A DNA stretch of 64,000 nt, taken from positions 77,952 through 141,951 of the forward strand of contig NMRB01001217.1 in assembly GCA_002633025.1 (NCBI GenBank). The letters are read 5' to 3'. Source of the stretch: Notospermus geniculatus. Its lineage: Eukaryota > Nemertea > Pilidiophora > Heteronemertea > Lineidae. This document shows positions 36,514 through 47,994 of this stretch, in pieces (the first letter of the stretch is position 1; every line of letters starts with the position of its first letter). The position numbers were made by a program, and so were the translations under genes. The notes beneath the pieces were generated by a model that was given only the letters and a program-made list of their open reading frames with translations, did no database searches and had not been told where the DNA came from.

Positions 36514-36902
36514 TATATACTCTAGATTCGTTCTTCTAAGGTTACTTTACTGAACACCCATATGACCGCCTACCCTATTGAATATGCATGGCAAAATAAA
36601 GAGCTGTTCAATGTGACTGACAGGCGAGGAGAGAAAGGGCTATTGAAGACTGATTTATCCGACCACAGATTATTGACATCGTTATCTTCATAAGGGAATA
36701 GTGATTGTAACAGACACTCTTTTAATAGTGCCTGCAAACAAAGCGGTCTTCGCGGCCCAGTGCAAGTAACGCAGGACTCACTCATTGGTCAGTTGTGTTG
36801 AATTGAATCAATAAATTCTTTGTGTGGTCTGTATTGTGGGCTAGGCCTAAACCTAGCATGAATATATGAAGTAACCTTAGAAGAACGAATCTAGAGTATA
36901 TA
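36514..36902. mobile_element. MITE with perfect 34-base terminal inverted repeats
   Basis: The left end 36514-36547 (starting tatatactctagattcg) is the exact reverse complement of 36869-36902. The interior contains a minus-strand ORF of 71 codons with CVTCTGPRRPLCLQ, which is more likely incidental. The perfect ends suggest recent insertion. Confidence 0.8.
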
Positions 36903-36966
36903 TAAGATAGATACAATTCCAAGCAAAGGTGAAAACGTCGCTACCGTTATTCCGAAAAAATCTGAG

Positions 36967-37154
36967 TTAAATCATCCAAATACACCTAGGGTCATGAATG
37001 CAACATATTATATTGACAGTGTTGCATTCCATCGGGATTCTTCGAATGGTATTCGGAAACTGGTCTAGCTGACATTCGAAGCACCCTTCTGGCATTAATA
37101 CCTGTAAACCATCATAAATATAACAGTTCTCGTTGAAATCTGGTCCGTCGGTAC
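36967..37154 (-). CDS. Possible cysteine-rich exon, unrecognised
   Basis: A minus-strand frame following tgtatgtag reads TDGPDFNENCYIYDGLQ, VLMPEGCFECQLDQFPNTIR and CNTVNIICCIHDPRC before a stop. It has six or more cysteines in about 60 residues. A good donor (acag|gtatta) after GLQ would give a 53-base exon at 37102-37154 instead. It may belong with 35327-35610 on the same strand, but no phase-compatible link was found. The family is not recognised. Confidence 0.25.
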
Positions 37155-37591
37155 CTACATACATGTATGAGTATTGATATCAGATATCTTTTTAATATCG
37201 AAAATTGGAAGCTGTATCACACATCTGGTACATGAACGTTTATTCAGGGGCTGATTGCCCACGTTTGGGAAGGCACTGATCTATCAGAATTGTAAGGGAC
37301 AGATATTTCTTCATTGTTACATTTTGACAGCGGCTTCACGTCGTATAGTTAGGGTAGGGACACACCTAACGCGAATCGCATGCGTCAAACGTTTTGTTTG
37401 CGTGCAGTGCGGTGGAAAATAACAAAGGCTTTGTCGCATGCGTCAACGAATCGCGGTGTGCAGCCACCCCTAGGGCCAACAGCGACAACATAGGTTTCAA
37501 CGTACCTGCACAATGTACACTCATGGATAAAGGTATAAATGGCAGGAGTTTTTTTTTAATTACTCAAAAACTATGCTAAACTAATCCACAG

Positions 37592-38523
37592 ATTACTATT
37601 GTATCTCTCAGCAATTCAGCTACCAATGTTCGAAAGTTTGTATTCATACATTTGAAGGTGAGGAAGAACTTGTCCCGCAAGCAGCAACCGAAACTGGTAC
37701 CGGTGGAGGAAATTCAGATTATATGAAAGAACTGTTCGGTGATTCTAAACGTAAGCGAGAAGAAGAGATTACCCCACAAACTACAACCGAAACTGGTACC
37801 GGTGGAGGAAATTCAGATTATATGAAAGAACTGTTCGGTGATTCTAAACGTAAGCGAGAAGAAGAGATTACCCCACAAACTGCAACCGAAACTGGTACCG
37901 GAGGGGGAAATTCAGATTATATGAAAGAACTGTTCGGTGATTCTAAACGTAAGCGAGAAGAAGAGATTACCCCACAAACTGCAACCGAAACTGGTACCGG
38001 AGGGGGAAATTCAGATTATATGAAAGAACTGTTCGGTGATTCTAAACGTAAGCGAGAAGAAGAGATTACCCCACAAACTGCAACCGAAACTGGTACCGGA
38101 GGGGGAAATTCAGATTATATGAAAGAACTGTTCGGTGATTCTAAACGTAAGCGAGAAGAAGAGATTACCCCACAAACTGCAACCGAAACTGGTACCGGAG
38201 GGGGAAATTCAGATTATATGAAAGAACTGTTCGGTGATTCTAAACGTAAGCGAGAAGAAGAGATTACCCCACAAACTGCAACCGAAACTGGTACCGGAGG
38301 GGGAAATTCAGATTATATGAAAGAACTGTTCGGTGATTCTAAACGTAAGCGAGAAGAAGAGATTACCCCACCAACTGCAACCGAAACTGGTACCGGAGGG
38401 GGAAATTCAGATTATATGAAAGAACTGTTCGGTGATTCTAAACGTAAGAGAGAAGAAGATGACGCGTTTCGGCAAGGCTTTGAGAGGTTATCACGAATGC
38501 TGAAGAAACCTGGTTCGTGTTGA
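37592..38523 (+). CDS. Repeat exon: eight copies of a 33-residue unit with KRKR
   Basis: A clear branch-point-like ctaaactaat and acceptor (ccacag) open a phase-1 frame of over 300 codons to a TGA. After a leader (YYCISQQFSYQCSKVC and an acidic stretch) come eight units ending GGGNSDYMKELFGDSKRKR, joined by EEEITPQTATETGT-type linkers. It then ends DDAFRQGFERLSRMLKKPGS-Cys. Units are almost identical in DNA; only the first two use ggtggagga, and the second also has aca for gca. The frame is intact throughout, and the acceptor phase matches the donor at 32552. Possible readings are an alternative terminal exon of G1 encoding multiple peptides cut at KRKR, or a separate repeat protein whose KRKR motifs act as nuclear signals. 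No signal peptide is in this exon. The family is not recognised. Confidence 0.6.
37684..38460 (+). repeat. 99-base coding tandem repeat
   Basis: The period is exactly 99 bases (33 codons), about 7.8 units, nearly identical to each other and all in the same reading frame. The last unit diverges after agagaagaa. Confidence 0.9.
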
Positions 38524-38698
38524 AACGAAACTCTTGGCATGGGTACACGGGGCTTTAGCATCGCTTTTCGTAGATACAGCATGAATACGCATAAAAAAAG
38601 AACTGAATAGAATGCAGCAGCCCTAGAGTGACTTTGCGATTTTGATGTGCATGGTGATGTAGACCTTGTAAGATAAGGGTCGTGCATGGAAGGATATT

Positions 38699-38849
38699 AG
38701 GGAGGTTTCGAAATCAAACGATAAACGTAAACGTTAACGACAACTTTATTTTTGTACCGAAAATGCAATGCAAAATCTGGTTAATGTGTAGTACGAAAAA
38801 TAACGTTGTCGTAAAAGTTTGGTTTATCGTTTGATTTCGAAACCTCCCC
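38699..38849. mobile_element. Foldback MITE family B, copy 2
   Basis: It is an almost full-length palindrome starting gaggtttcgaaatcaaacga. It sits 175 bases after the stop of the repeat exon and only five bases before the next copy. Confidence 0.85.
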
Positions 38850-38854
38850 ATTAT

Positions 38855-39000
38855 GGAGGTTTAGAAATCAAACGATAAACGTAAACTTTACTGCAACGTT
38901 ATTTTTCATACTACACATTAACCAGATATATATTGCATTTTCGGCACAAAAATAACGTTGTCGTTAACGTTTACGTTTATCGTTTGAATTCTAAACCTCC
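38855..39000. mobile_element. Foldback MITE family B, copy 3
   Basis: It has the same arms as copy 2 with several differences (ggtttagaaatcaaacg), so the pair is not a simple recent duplication. Confidence 0.85.
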
Positions 39001-39087
39001 GTATTATTATTATTATTATGCATGATACACGTGTGTGATTCTCTTTGCTGGCCAATATCACAGTAATAGGCAATCACTTCCTTTACT

Positions 39088-39444
39088 AGTGAGATTTCGC
39101 AAACTTAACGAAACACGAAGTACGAAATAAGAAATTTGACTTCATTATCCTGATCTACAGTGTAATATTTCAGGAGAGGTACTGCAAATATCGTCCGCTA
39201 GGAGCGTTTTTTGGCGTATAACGTATAAGACCGATAGAATTACGGTGTATATTACCAAGTGGATACTGACCTCAAAATGCACCAGAGGGTAATTCTCTCG
39301 GTCTTACAATGATGTGCTAGAAGACGCACTGGCAGCAGGGACATTTGTGACACCAACCATTTCCAGAAATACACTTGGACCAGGAAATGAAGGCGAATTT
39401 CGTATTTCAGACAACGAATTTTTTTAGGTTTGCGAAACCTCACT
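39088..39444. mobile_element. Foldback MITE family G, diverged copy
   Basis: The left end agtgagatttcgcaaac pairs with the right end gtttgcgaaacctcact. Inner arms contain ggagcgttttttggcgtat and the related inverse agaagacgcactggcagc. A better preserved copy is 47424-47994. Confidence 0.75.
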
Positions 39445-40962
39445 GTTGTCGCATGTATTTCTCATAAACTAGATCATGCAATGATCATTGGGAATCAACG
39501 TGTCTGGATGATATTTTGCAAATGCTGGTAAAATCTATTTTCATCCTGTTTATCTTCTTGTACAAGCACATGATTACGAGTACATCTTTGTTGTATTCTC
39601 ATTGCTTCACTTTTTCTTTAGAAGCGGAAGAAATTGAATTAGCATTGAGAGTGTGTGTATTCTCAACGGTTTCTTTTTCAATTTCGTATTTAATAAAAAG
39701 ATGTAACAAAATTGTATCTGGTGGGTACGGACGTGACATAGACACATATGTACTGTAGGGGGTATCCAGTAAATTAGGCAAAAGTAAATTAGACAACGGT
39801 ATTTTAGACAAAGTAAATTGGGTAGGGTACCACCTTCGAAAGCCATGTGATAATTTTCCTCCAAATATTGGCAACATTATTGGGTCTGTGTATTAGAGGA
39901 CGAGGGACAGTGTGGGGATTGTTTCTACCAGTACACGCCAAACAACAGCAATCCGTACTCTCTGAGCGCTGACGTTGCAGTATTCTATCAGGGGACGTAG
40001 TGGTACGAAAATCCGGGCAAAACAAAGAAATACCACAACTAATCCACCACTTCCAAAACTGCAAAATCGAACAGCTGAATTCAAACCTACAAAAAAGGCG
40101 CAATTAGAACTTCGGTCCGGAAGGTATCTGACAGACAATTAATTCTTTGTCAAAGTTGCTTTCCAACTTTTTTGACGCGGAGGTAAAACTTGCATGGGAA
40201 GAGAAAGACGATTTAGATTAGAACTAGACAATATTGCATAAAGAAATGTTTTGAGGGGGACCGCCTACGACCCACGCATTCCCCTTAGCGCCATTGTCTA
40301 TCGCATGGGGCCAAGAGCAACAACAGTGAAAACCTGTGTTTGGTAACCTTTAACTTGAATGAAGTTCATACCGTTATGATGTGACTGACGGCCAATCCGG
40401 AGAAAAAGTGTTGTTGTTATCGAAGCGTTGGGCACGTACAGTGGAAACAAACAAGCCAATTCGGCGAATTCAATAACAGACACGGTCCCCTCACGAAAAA
40501 AAAACTATTTCGCATTTATTTCACCTACGTACAACGTAAATAGCACCAAATGGATATCTATTTGTTCTTGATATAATACGTTCAAAGCAAAATTCAGAGG
40601 AGTTATAAAGAACCTGTCTTTCCTTAACTGATATAATGGAAGAGACGCGAAACAAACGGCTATTTGCTAACGGAAACAAAGGCAAGATATAGGATCCTTC
40701 GTCTTGTGGACAAAGCCAATTGATGTAGTCAGACTGTCCAGGCCTCTAAAAGTCGATGCCATCGGTGTTATCAACGACTGCGAGCCCAGCTTTCAATACT
40801 GAAAGTTTTGGTGGAAGAAGGGAAAATGCCAAAAGCACTTTCTTAGAGATAGACCGGATCAAGCAAGGCCTTTGTATTCTCAGAATCAGCACCTAATAAT
40901 AGAACAGCAGCATTGCCTGCAGACCATTTTTATTATAAAAGTAATGTTACAGATTTTGCATC

Positions 40963-41213
40963 TAAAGGGCTCCGCACACTGGCGACTAAAATAGGGGCGA
41001 CTACCGATGCGACTACTACGTCGCCTGCAATAATTACCTTTTAGGTCGATCAGTGATGTTATCCACGACATCACTGACCTTCCAAATAAGCATTTGTCGC
41101 AAACGAGTCAACAAAAACTAAAAAAACTAAAAATATGTTCAGTCGCCTCTGTGGTCGCAAGGGCGGTCGCCTAGAAAATCGCTCGAAAAATCGCCAGTCT
41201 GCGGAGCCCTTTA
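40963..41213. mobile_element. Foldback element with taaagggctccgc ends
   Basis: The left end taaagggctccgcacactgg is matched by ccagtctgcggagcccttta. The inner arms carry cgactaaaat-type repeats and a gtgatgttatccacgacatcac centre. Confidence 0.75.
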
Positions 41214-41896
41214 GGTACATGATCTGCGTCGCCCTAGCGCAATGTGTGACAATGCAATGTGGGTTTTAAGGATGACGAAATGTCAATTACTAGTAATTTC
41301 CAATTAGGCCAAGATCGTTTCTGAAATATACCCCTGACACTGTTTTTAATATCCACCTACCGAATAGTCCAACATAAAAATATAACTGCACATCGCAAAA
41401 CAAAAATAGTGCGCGGGTGGATATCTTAATGTCCATACGCTCCCATAGAGGGCAGCTAGTACAGGCACATTACGTGGGACTAGAAATCGAATCTAAGTCT
41501 TGCAGGGAAGGCAATGTCCGACGCTGCAGATAACGTAAATGGTACATGAGACCTGCGTGGTATAAAGTAAAAACTTAAGTCAACTTAAATTAACTTTCTT
41601 CACATATCGCATCCAAGAAAAAAACTAACGATGGCAGACAATATTATATTGCATTATCTGTGAATCACCCGCATGCCCACGCAACAATATTGTGTGTGTC
41701 TTGATTAAGGAGAAGTTGTCATTTCAATCGAAATTGTCACGAGGAATACATTATAAAAAGAGAAATTGCTTTTTTAACACCAACGCAATTATAGCAAGGT
41801 GCATGTTGGGTGCAATGATTTAACTTCAGTCTATCTGCTGAATCAAGTACATTAAGCGGCGCTGCCATGAAAAGACGGAGCAAGATCTTAGGTATT

Positions 41897-42053
41897 AGGG
41901 AGGTTTAGGAATCAAACGATAAACGCAAACTTTACGACTCCACAACGTTATTTTTCATAATACACATTAACCAGATTTTATACTGCGTTTTCGGTACAAA
42001 AATAACGTAGTCGTTAACGTTTACATTTATTGTTTGATTTCTAAACCTCCCTA
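41897..42053. mobile_element. Foldback MITE family B, copy 4
   Basis: The left end gggaggtttaggaatcaaac and the right end gtttgatttctaaacctccc are flanked by TA on both sides. Confidence 0.85.
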
Positions 42054-42329
42054 ATATACCGATTACATCTGACGGTACCCTCTCTAACCACACCGTAAAG
42101 GAAGAGGGCAACGCAACCCACAACAAAGGGGACCCCACGCTGGCACACTCCGCACCAAAAGACATACGCAGAGGGGCAAAACCTATCGACAGTAAAGGAA
42201 ACTACTGCACTAGGAACCTGTATCCCTAATAATAGAAAATTGTTCAACGTCCAGTTGCCACAATCCTTTTAAGATGGTTTGTCATTCCTTTACGCCAACA
42301 GCTATAAGAAAGACAGCTGTATAACTTAA

Positions 42330-42587
42330 GGCCTGTCTACACGATCATACATTTGTTCAAAACATCATCATACATTTGTATGATGATGTTCATGGACAGA
42401 TATTTGATTGTGTAGGCTGTTTTCCCAACAAACTTGAACAGCAACCAACATGTATGATGATGTTCAAATTTGTGTGATGATGTTCAGGACAAAATGTACG
42501 ATCGTGTGGACTGTTTTCCCAACAAACCTGAACATGTATGATGATGTTCAAATTTTTAGCTGCATGTTTCATCTTGCCAATGCAAAA
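42330..42587. repeat. Inverted and tandem catcatcatac repeats at gap edge
   Basis: The segment aacatcatcatacatttgta is palindromic with tatgatgatgttc. A block containing ctgttttcccaacaaac and tgtatgatgatgttcaaatt occurs twice (about 42418 and 42511). The array runs into the assembly gap, suggesting a collapsed repeat. Confidence 0.6.
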
Positions 42588-43024
42588 NNNNNNNNNNNNN
42601 NNNNNNNNNNNNNNNNNNNNNNNNNNNNNNNNNNNNNNNNNNNNNNNNNNNNNNNNNNNNNNNNNNNNNNNNNNNNNNNNNNNNNNNNNNNNNNNNNNNN
42701 NNNNNNNNNNNNNNNNNNNNNNNNNNNNNNNNNNNNNNNNNNNNNNNNNNNNNNNNNNNNNNNNNNNNNNNNNNNNNNNNNNNNNNNNNNNNNNNNNNNN
42801 NNNNNNNNNNNNNNNNNNNNNNNNNNNNNNNNNNNNNNNNNNNNNNNNNNNNNNNNNNNNNNNNNNNNNNNNNNNNNNNNNNNNNNNNNNNNNNNNNNNN
42901 NNNNNNNNNNNNNNNNNNNNNNNNNNNNNNNNNNNNNNNNNNNNNNNNNNNNNNNNNNNNNNNNNNNNNNNNNNNNNNNNNNNNNNNNNNNNNNNNNNNN
43001 NNNNNNNNNNNNNNNNNNNNNNNN
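42588..43024. other. Assembly gap (437 N)
   Basis: All bases are N. The reading frames that cross it are artefacts. Confidence 0.99.
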
Positions 43025-45479
43025 TATTATTTCTTTGAGAACTCACAACATCACATAGCCGGCTACAACTTTACTGATACCGTAATCATCTTAGCTGCCT
43101 GAGGAAAGCAGGAAACGTCAAATCACATAGTCTACAGATCGAACGGTGCGATAGTGTCACGCCTTATCTCGGCGACGGTCTGTTCGAAAAGTATGACAAT
43201 TTTTTTACGTTCCCTGGTTCGTATGGCCATCAACGGAAAAAGCCGACGGTTCGATATCAAATCGAAGAAGGGCTCGACAGTTAACGATTTCCAAACAGTG
43301 CGTCGTTATTTACGGTCAATTTCAAGACAATTTTCAGCTCAGGGTCAAATTCAAAGATTTTCCCTGAAAGGGGGTTGTTTGGACCCCGACCACCCCGCTA
43401 CGCCTACATGTATGTATTCGAAGGTGAAAGAGGGGGTATTTGGTCGAGAATGAACGTTACAAAGAGCGCTAACCGATGTGAAAAGGCAGTCGGACTGGCT
43501 CGATGGAGTCGGAAATGTCGCACATCGGATGTGGTTTATTTCTAAATTTGATCGCATCAGGGACAGACGCTTACAGAGAGTGACTTGCTGAGTCCGGTGG
43601 GGTGATGAATTACCCCATGCGGTCAGCAAAACGCAGAATATTTCTTTCGACAGCAAATTGCTCCATGTTTGAAATCGGTCTGACTCAGATCGACGGGAGA
43701 TGGCGAGTAGCGCCGTGTGAAAAGTTATTGTAGTGGTTTGACTGAGCCATACTGTCTGACACTTCTGACCACATGGCCATACCGAGAGACACTCCATCTG
43801 CCCCCAAAACACAATCGATTTACCCACATTTTTTCACTCGGGTAAAAGCACGACGTTTGCAGGCCGAGTGCCTCTATGGAAATTACAACTCTATTTGGAC
43901 AAAACCCAAAACACAAACCTGATTATCAGATATTTATCTACTGATTCAGGGAGTAATGTCGACACGTCGAATGCAAACACACAAAATTGACGATAAAATC
44001 AGAATCGCATTCGTTGAAAAATAAACCAAACTGCGAACTTAACCGAAAACCCAACTTAGATTTCTTCCGAAATAATACGGAACGTCATTTTGGTTCGGAA
44101 AGCCAACGACAAAGAATGGAGATTTTCAATTTCGTGCTGGTTTCATATCAAGTCAGTTTAAAATAGAACAATAAAAAAATCCTGATCCTGATACCTTCAA
44201 GCTGTTCGGTAATCGGATATCAAGTGTTGACTTTCGCGAAACTCGGTAACTGACGTCTATTTTCTTTTTAATACTCCGTCAACCTTCCTGCAATCATGCG
44301 AATTTCAACCCCATCAAAATTGTAATCAAAATTCATTGTATCATAATCTGTTTAGTTACAAAGATGCGGAAGATTGGCTTTAACATATTCATGCTGCATT
44401 AAAATATCAGCTAATTTATTTCTCTGCAACAATGTCTAGGAAAATAATTGAGTCAGTATGAATGACTGGAAAAGTCTAAAATCCACTATTTTCTCCTTAA
44501 ATTTTGGTTATTGACGTGTAAAGCCGGAAAGATTACCAACAGCGGATTTTGCCGAAAGATAAAGAATACAACTACATGTATGAGGAGAAAACGCGCCATC
44601 TATTAACTACTTCAGGAATTTAACTTTCTACGAATTTCAAGTAACCAGAAAGTGCACTGGAAGACTCTACGTAACGTGAACCAAATGTACTTCGATGATC
44701 GATTCCAAACTTCCTGGCCCAACCCTCAATACCGACCGCCCAGAGTAAAGCATTTCGTGTCAAACAACTCGTTATCAATTGTAACATTCTACACTCGCCT
44801 TCATTTTACCAACATATCGGTTTTGTTTCCACTTATTGACAACCTAACACCCAATATCGTCTGCTTGCGTCAAGCTTCAACAGAAAACGTTATCCTCCTA
44901 ATATACATCGATGTCCTATTGAAGATCGTCTAAGCGTTTGCTAATAAATATCCATTTCGCTAGAAACTGTAGACATTTAACTATTTTAGTACGAAAGCCG
45001 TATCCAATTTCGAAAAAGCGAATCAAGTGTTCCATCGATATTTGAATGATCGATATCGGGAAAACTTCATTATTTTGAAAACGATAATATGACGATAATG
45101 GCCTTTTTATCCTGAATGTTATTGATATAATCATAGTAGCCTAGAACTATTTAATAAATTTTATTTATTGCCTCAATATATGTGAACGCTGCAAGGGCAT
45201 ATCCAAATATTATTTGAACGCAAGCTAGTAATACTGCCGACTATGAATTATACATTTGATTTTAATGCAGCCATGTTTGATTAAGAACTGAAAAAGAATG
45301 AGATACGCCTAAAATTCAACTGTATAACAACAAAGACAATAGCAATAATATTGATAAAAAACGCCGGTGAATCGGCCGGTACAGCACGCCGTTGAGCTCT
45401 ATACTTGTCAACATACTTCGTGTTAAGACCTTTTCACTTCTCTGCCATGTTTATTTCTTTATTAAATGTCATGTACGTC

Positions 45480-46160
45480 ATAGGCCTATCCTGCAGGGAT
45501 GCACGGATGAGGTGGGGTAGTGGCCATTTACCCTGATCCTACATGTACGAGTCCAAGAACACACTGCGATGTACAACAATGCACTATGCGGCCAGGGTCG
45601 TCTGGGACCGGCCTCCACACACCATGTCACAAAATTAGAGGATGCCACCACTTGACTGGCACCTCGGTGGAAGACACACTGCAAATGCACTAGGCCTATG
45701 ACAAAATATTCTATGGGGCCCGGGTCGTCTTGGACCGGCCTCGCACATCATGTCACAAAATCAGGGGATGCATTGCCTTGGGGACAGCATGCTCTCTAAG
45801 GCCAGGGCCATCTGGGACCGGCCGCTCCATGTGTCATAGAATTTAAAGGAGCACGGTATTGGATCTCAAATGCGTTATTTGACTGCCGACGTAGAGGGAG
45901 CCACCTAGCGGCAGTAAGACGAACTACAAAAATGCATTACAGAATGTACGCAGTAATTCAGGTCATTCGCCGAAACGTAGTTAGACCCTCGGGTTGGAGA
46001 GTGGCGCGGTAGCGCCGGCTGTCGAGAAAAAGTGGCAATACCGTGCTCCTTTAACTAATCACCTAAATGGCATGGCAGGTCAAACACGCGCCCCAATGCT
46101 CTAGACAACACATGCTCTGTGGGGCCAGAGTCGTAGATAGTGCGGCCTCCGCCATAGATA
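45480..46160. repeat. Degenerate tandem array with gaccggcc motif
   Basis: Blocks built around ggccagggtcgtctgggacc and catgtcacaaaat recur three or four times (near 45590, 45715, 45800 and 46120). The array is interrupted by a MITE at 45843-46054. Confidence 0.6.
45843..46054. mobile_element. TTAA-flanked MITE with perfect 19-base ends
   Basis: Left ttaaaggagcacggtattg and right caataccgtgctcctttaa are exact inverse copies. The TTAA at each end recalls piggyBac-type target sites, but no autonomous element is present to confirm this. Confidence 0.8.
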
Positions 46161-47065
46161 GTCCTACATATTGTAACTCGTTTGGATATTGGCTTCGATG
46201 AAGCATCGGCCTTCGTGATATTTTCTTCCTGAACCTACAGGTCTACTCTCTCCATATTCCTTTGTTTACAAACACTTGGCCTAATTTACACGTACATGTA
46301 TGAACGTACATGTACGTGTACGTGTACGTATAAACGGTAGGAGTGAACACAGAACAGAAGGGTCCACAAATTAGGCAACGGTTTTTTGTGGACTGGCATT
46401 TGGTATAGAAAATCTTATAAATTTGCAAACTGTCATAGGCAGAAATGTGGAGCAACCACCTTCAAAGTTGAAATTTCACTTGTACTGCTTCTTAGTGGCA
46501 TTCTTTAAGAGATCACACGTGACAAGACAACACGTTGCACCCAGGCGCCAATCCAGGTTACTTCGACTTACACTTACAGTGAAATTATCATTGATCATGA
46601 TGAGACTGAGCTACAAATCAATTGATTATCTCAAAGGAAACACCTAATTATACCCTCCCATAACGTGTCTGATGACAAGATCATAGGAGCGCAATGTTCG
46701 GAAGAGTGTGATTAATAATCATTTGTTTGTCTTTATGGTAATAAACAGTACATAAAAACTGGGGATTTCTTGTGATTTTGCCTGATGACTTTCATATCAA
46801 TAATTAATTACTAGTCGGTATGTGCTACTAATTTTGCTTCATCTTTATTTGCTTTTCTGGTTCAGGATGTTTTCTTGACGAAAAAAAATCATTACAAACA
46901 CGTATATTATATTTACTTAAAAACTACAAGTGCAACCTGAATACAAAATGAGGGATTGGTGTTAGCGCCATGCAGATTCTCCATGCGGATGCAGTGATAA
47001 AAATAAAGAATTGTTTTTAACCACGAGCGTTGTCAGTTAATGTCATATTATAAGATTAAAGAACA

Positions 47066-47326
47066 TTAAGTTAATGTCAAAGGCCATGAAAACAAAATCG
47101 AAGATGGCCAGAATGTTTTCAAGGCGTCTTTAACAGATCTAATGTATCTGTAGACAATATGAACCAACAGAACAACATAAGCAGCTGAATGTGCAAAGAA
47201 CGAAGCGGCATCAAAGTTGGAAAGTAACCAACACAGTAAGCCACAACGGAATGGTGCCAGACCCAGAGATGTGAAGTTCTTTAGCCAGCAAGGAAGAAAG
47301 GCTACATTAGGCTTGCGTTGAAACAT
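47066..47326 (-). CDS. Weak hydrophobic ORF
   Basis: A minus-strand ATG ORF of 86 codons with two hydrophobic stretches, LAPFRCGLLCWLLSNF and SAAYVVLLVHIVYRYI, followed by basic residues. It could be a membrane-protein fragment or chance. There is no family match and no convincing splice site. Confidence 0.15.
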   Translation of the reverse strand: MFQRKPNVAFLPCWLKNFTSLGLAPFRCGLLCWLLSNFDAASFFAHSAAYVVLLVHIVYRYIRSVKDALKTFWPSSILFSWPLTLT

Positions 47327-47423
47327 GTAAATGATTGGAAAGAATGACTGAGAAGGAAAGTGACTGACATATAATGGTGAGTGGGAAAAGCTAGTCCATT
47401 CTTCGCAGTTATCTGCACGTCAT

Positions 47424-47994
47424 TGAGGTTTCGCAAATCTGACGAAAAACGAAGTACGAAATACGAAATTGGACTTCATTTCCATGACGTAATGTATTTC
47501 AGGAGATGGTTGGTACCGCAAATATCGCCTGCTGCAAGAGCGTCTTTTAGCGTACATGTATTAGCCTACGTTAATCCGAAAGAGTTATGGTGTATCGTGA
47601 ATTTATGAATTTCCACTTCGTATGTACGAAGTGGAAACGAAAGATAAATTTCAAAGTTTACTATACACCATAACTCTTTCGGTTTAACGTAATACGCTAA
47701 AAGACGCTCTTGCAGCAGGCGATATTTGTGGTACCAACCATCTCCTGAAATACATTACGTCATGGAAGTGAAGTCCAATAGGAGCAGTCAGCCGCGCATA
47801 TTGCTAACAGATGGCAGCACAGTCTTAGCGGACCAAATGTACAGGAAATCTATTATGATCGCTGCTCGATCGATAATGACTGGGTCCGCTAGATGCATTG
47901 AATTGGGCCCTAGTGACACCTAGTGGTCAACTCGCTGACAGCTCCTATTTCGTACTTCGTACTTCGTTTTTCGTCAGATTTGCGAAACCTCACT
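47424..47994. mobile_element. Foldback MITE family G, interrupted copy
   Basis: Long arms (attgaggtttcgcaaatctg and the complement) extend about 180 bases each, with gcaagagcgtcttttagcgt pairing with acgctaaaagacgctcttgc. The right arm is split by a family H element at 47777-47949. Confidence 0.85.
47777..47949. mobile_element. MITE family H, copy 1 (nested)
   Basis: It runs from aataggagcagtcagccgcg to gctgacagctcctatt. It is nearly identical to 56336-56502, apart from a small insertion (aatgta) and one or two substitutions, so movement was recent. Confidence 0.85.

Noticed and set aside
36570-36785. Minus-strand ORF with CVTCTGPRR and a good internal acceptor
   Set aside because: It is wholly inside the MITE with perfect 34-base ends, so a coding role is unlikely.
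37684-38460. CRISPR-like regular repeats
   Set aside because: There are no spacers; this is a continuous coding tandem repeat in an animal genome. The same applies to the array at 15700-16290.
42390-43058. Long ORFs on both strands around 42.4-43.1 kb
   Set aside because: They cross the N gap, and nearly all their codons are unknown.
43154-43827. Opposing ORFs of 99 and 158 codons
   Set aside because: No recognisable domain. The two strands overlap with no sign that either is constrained.
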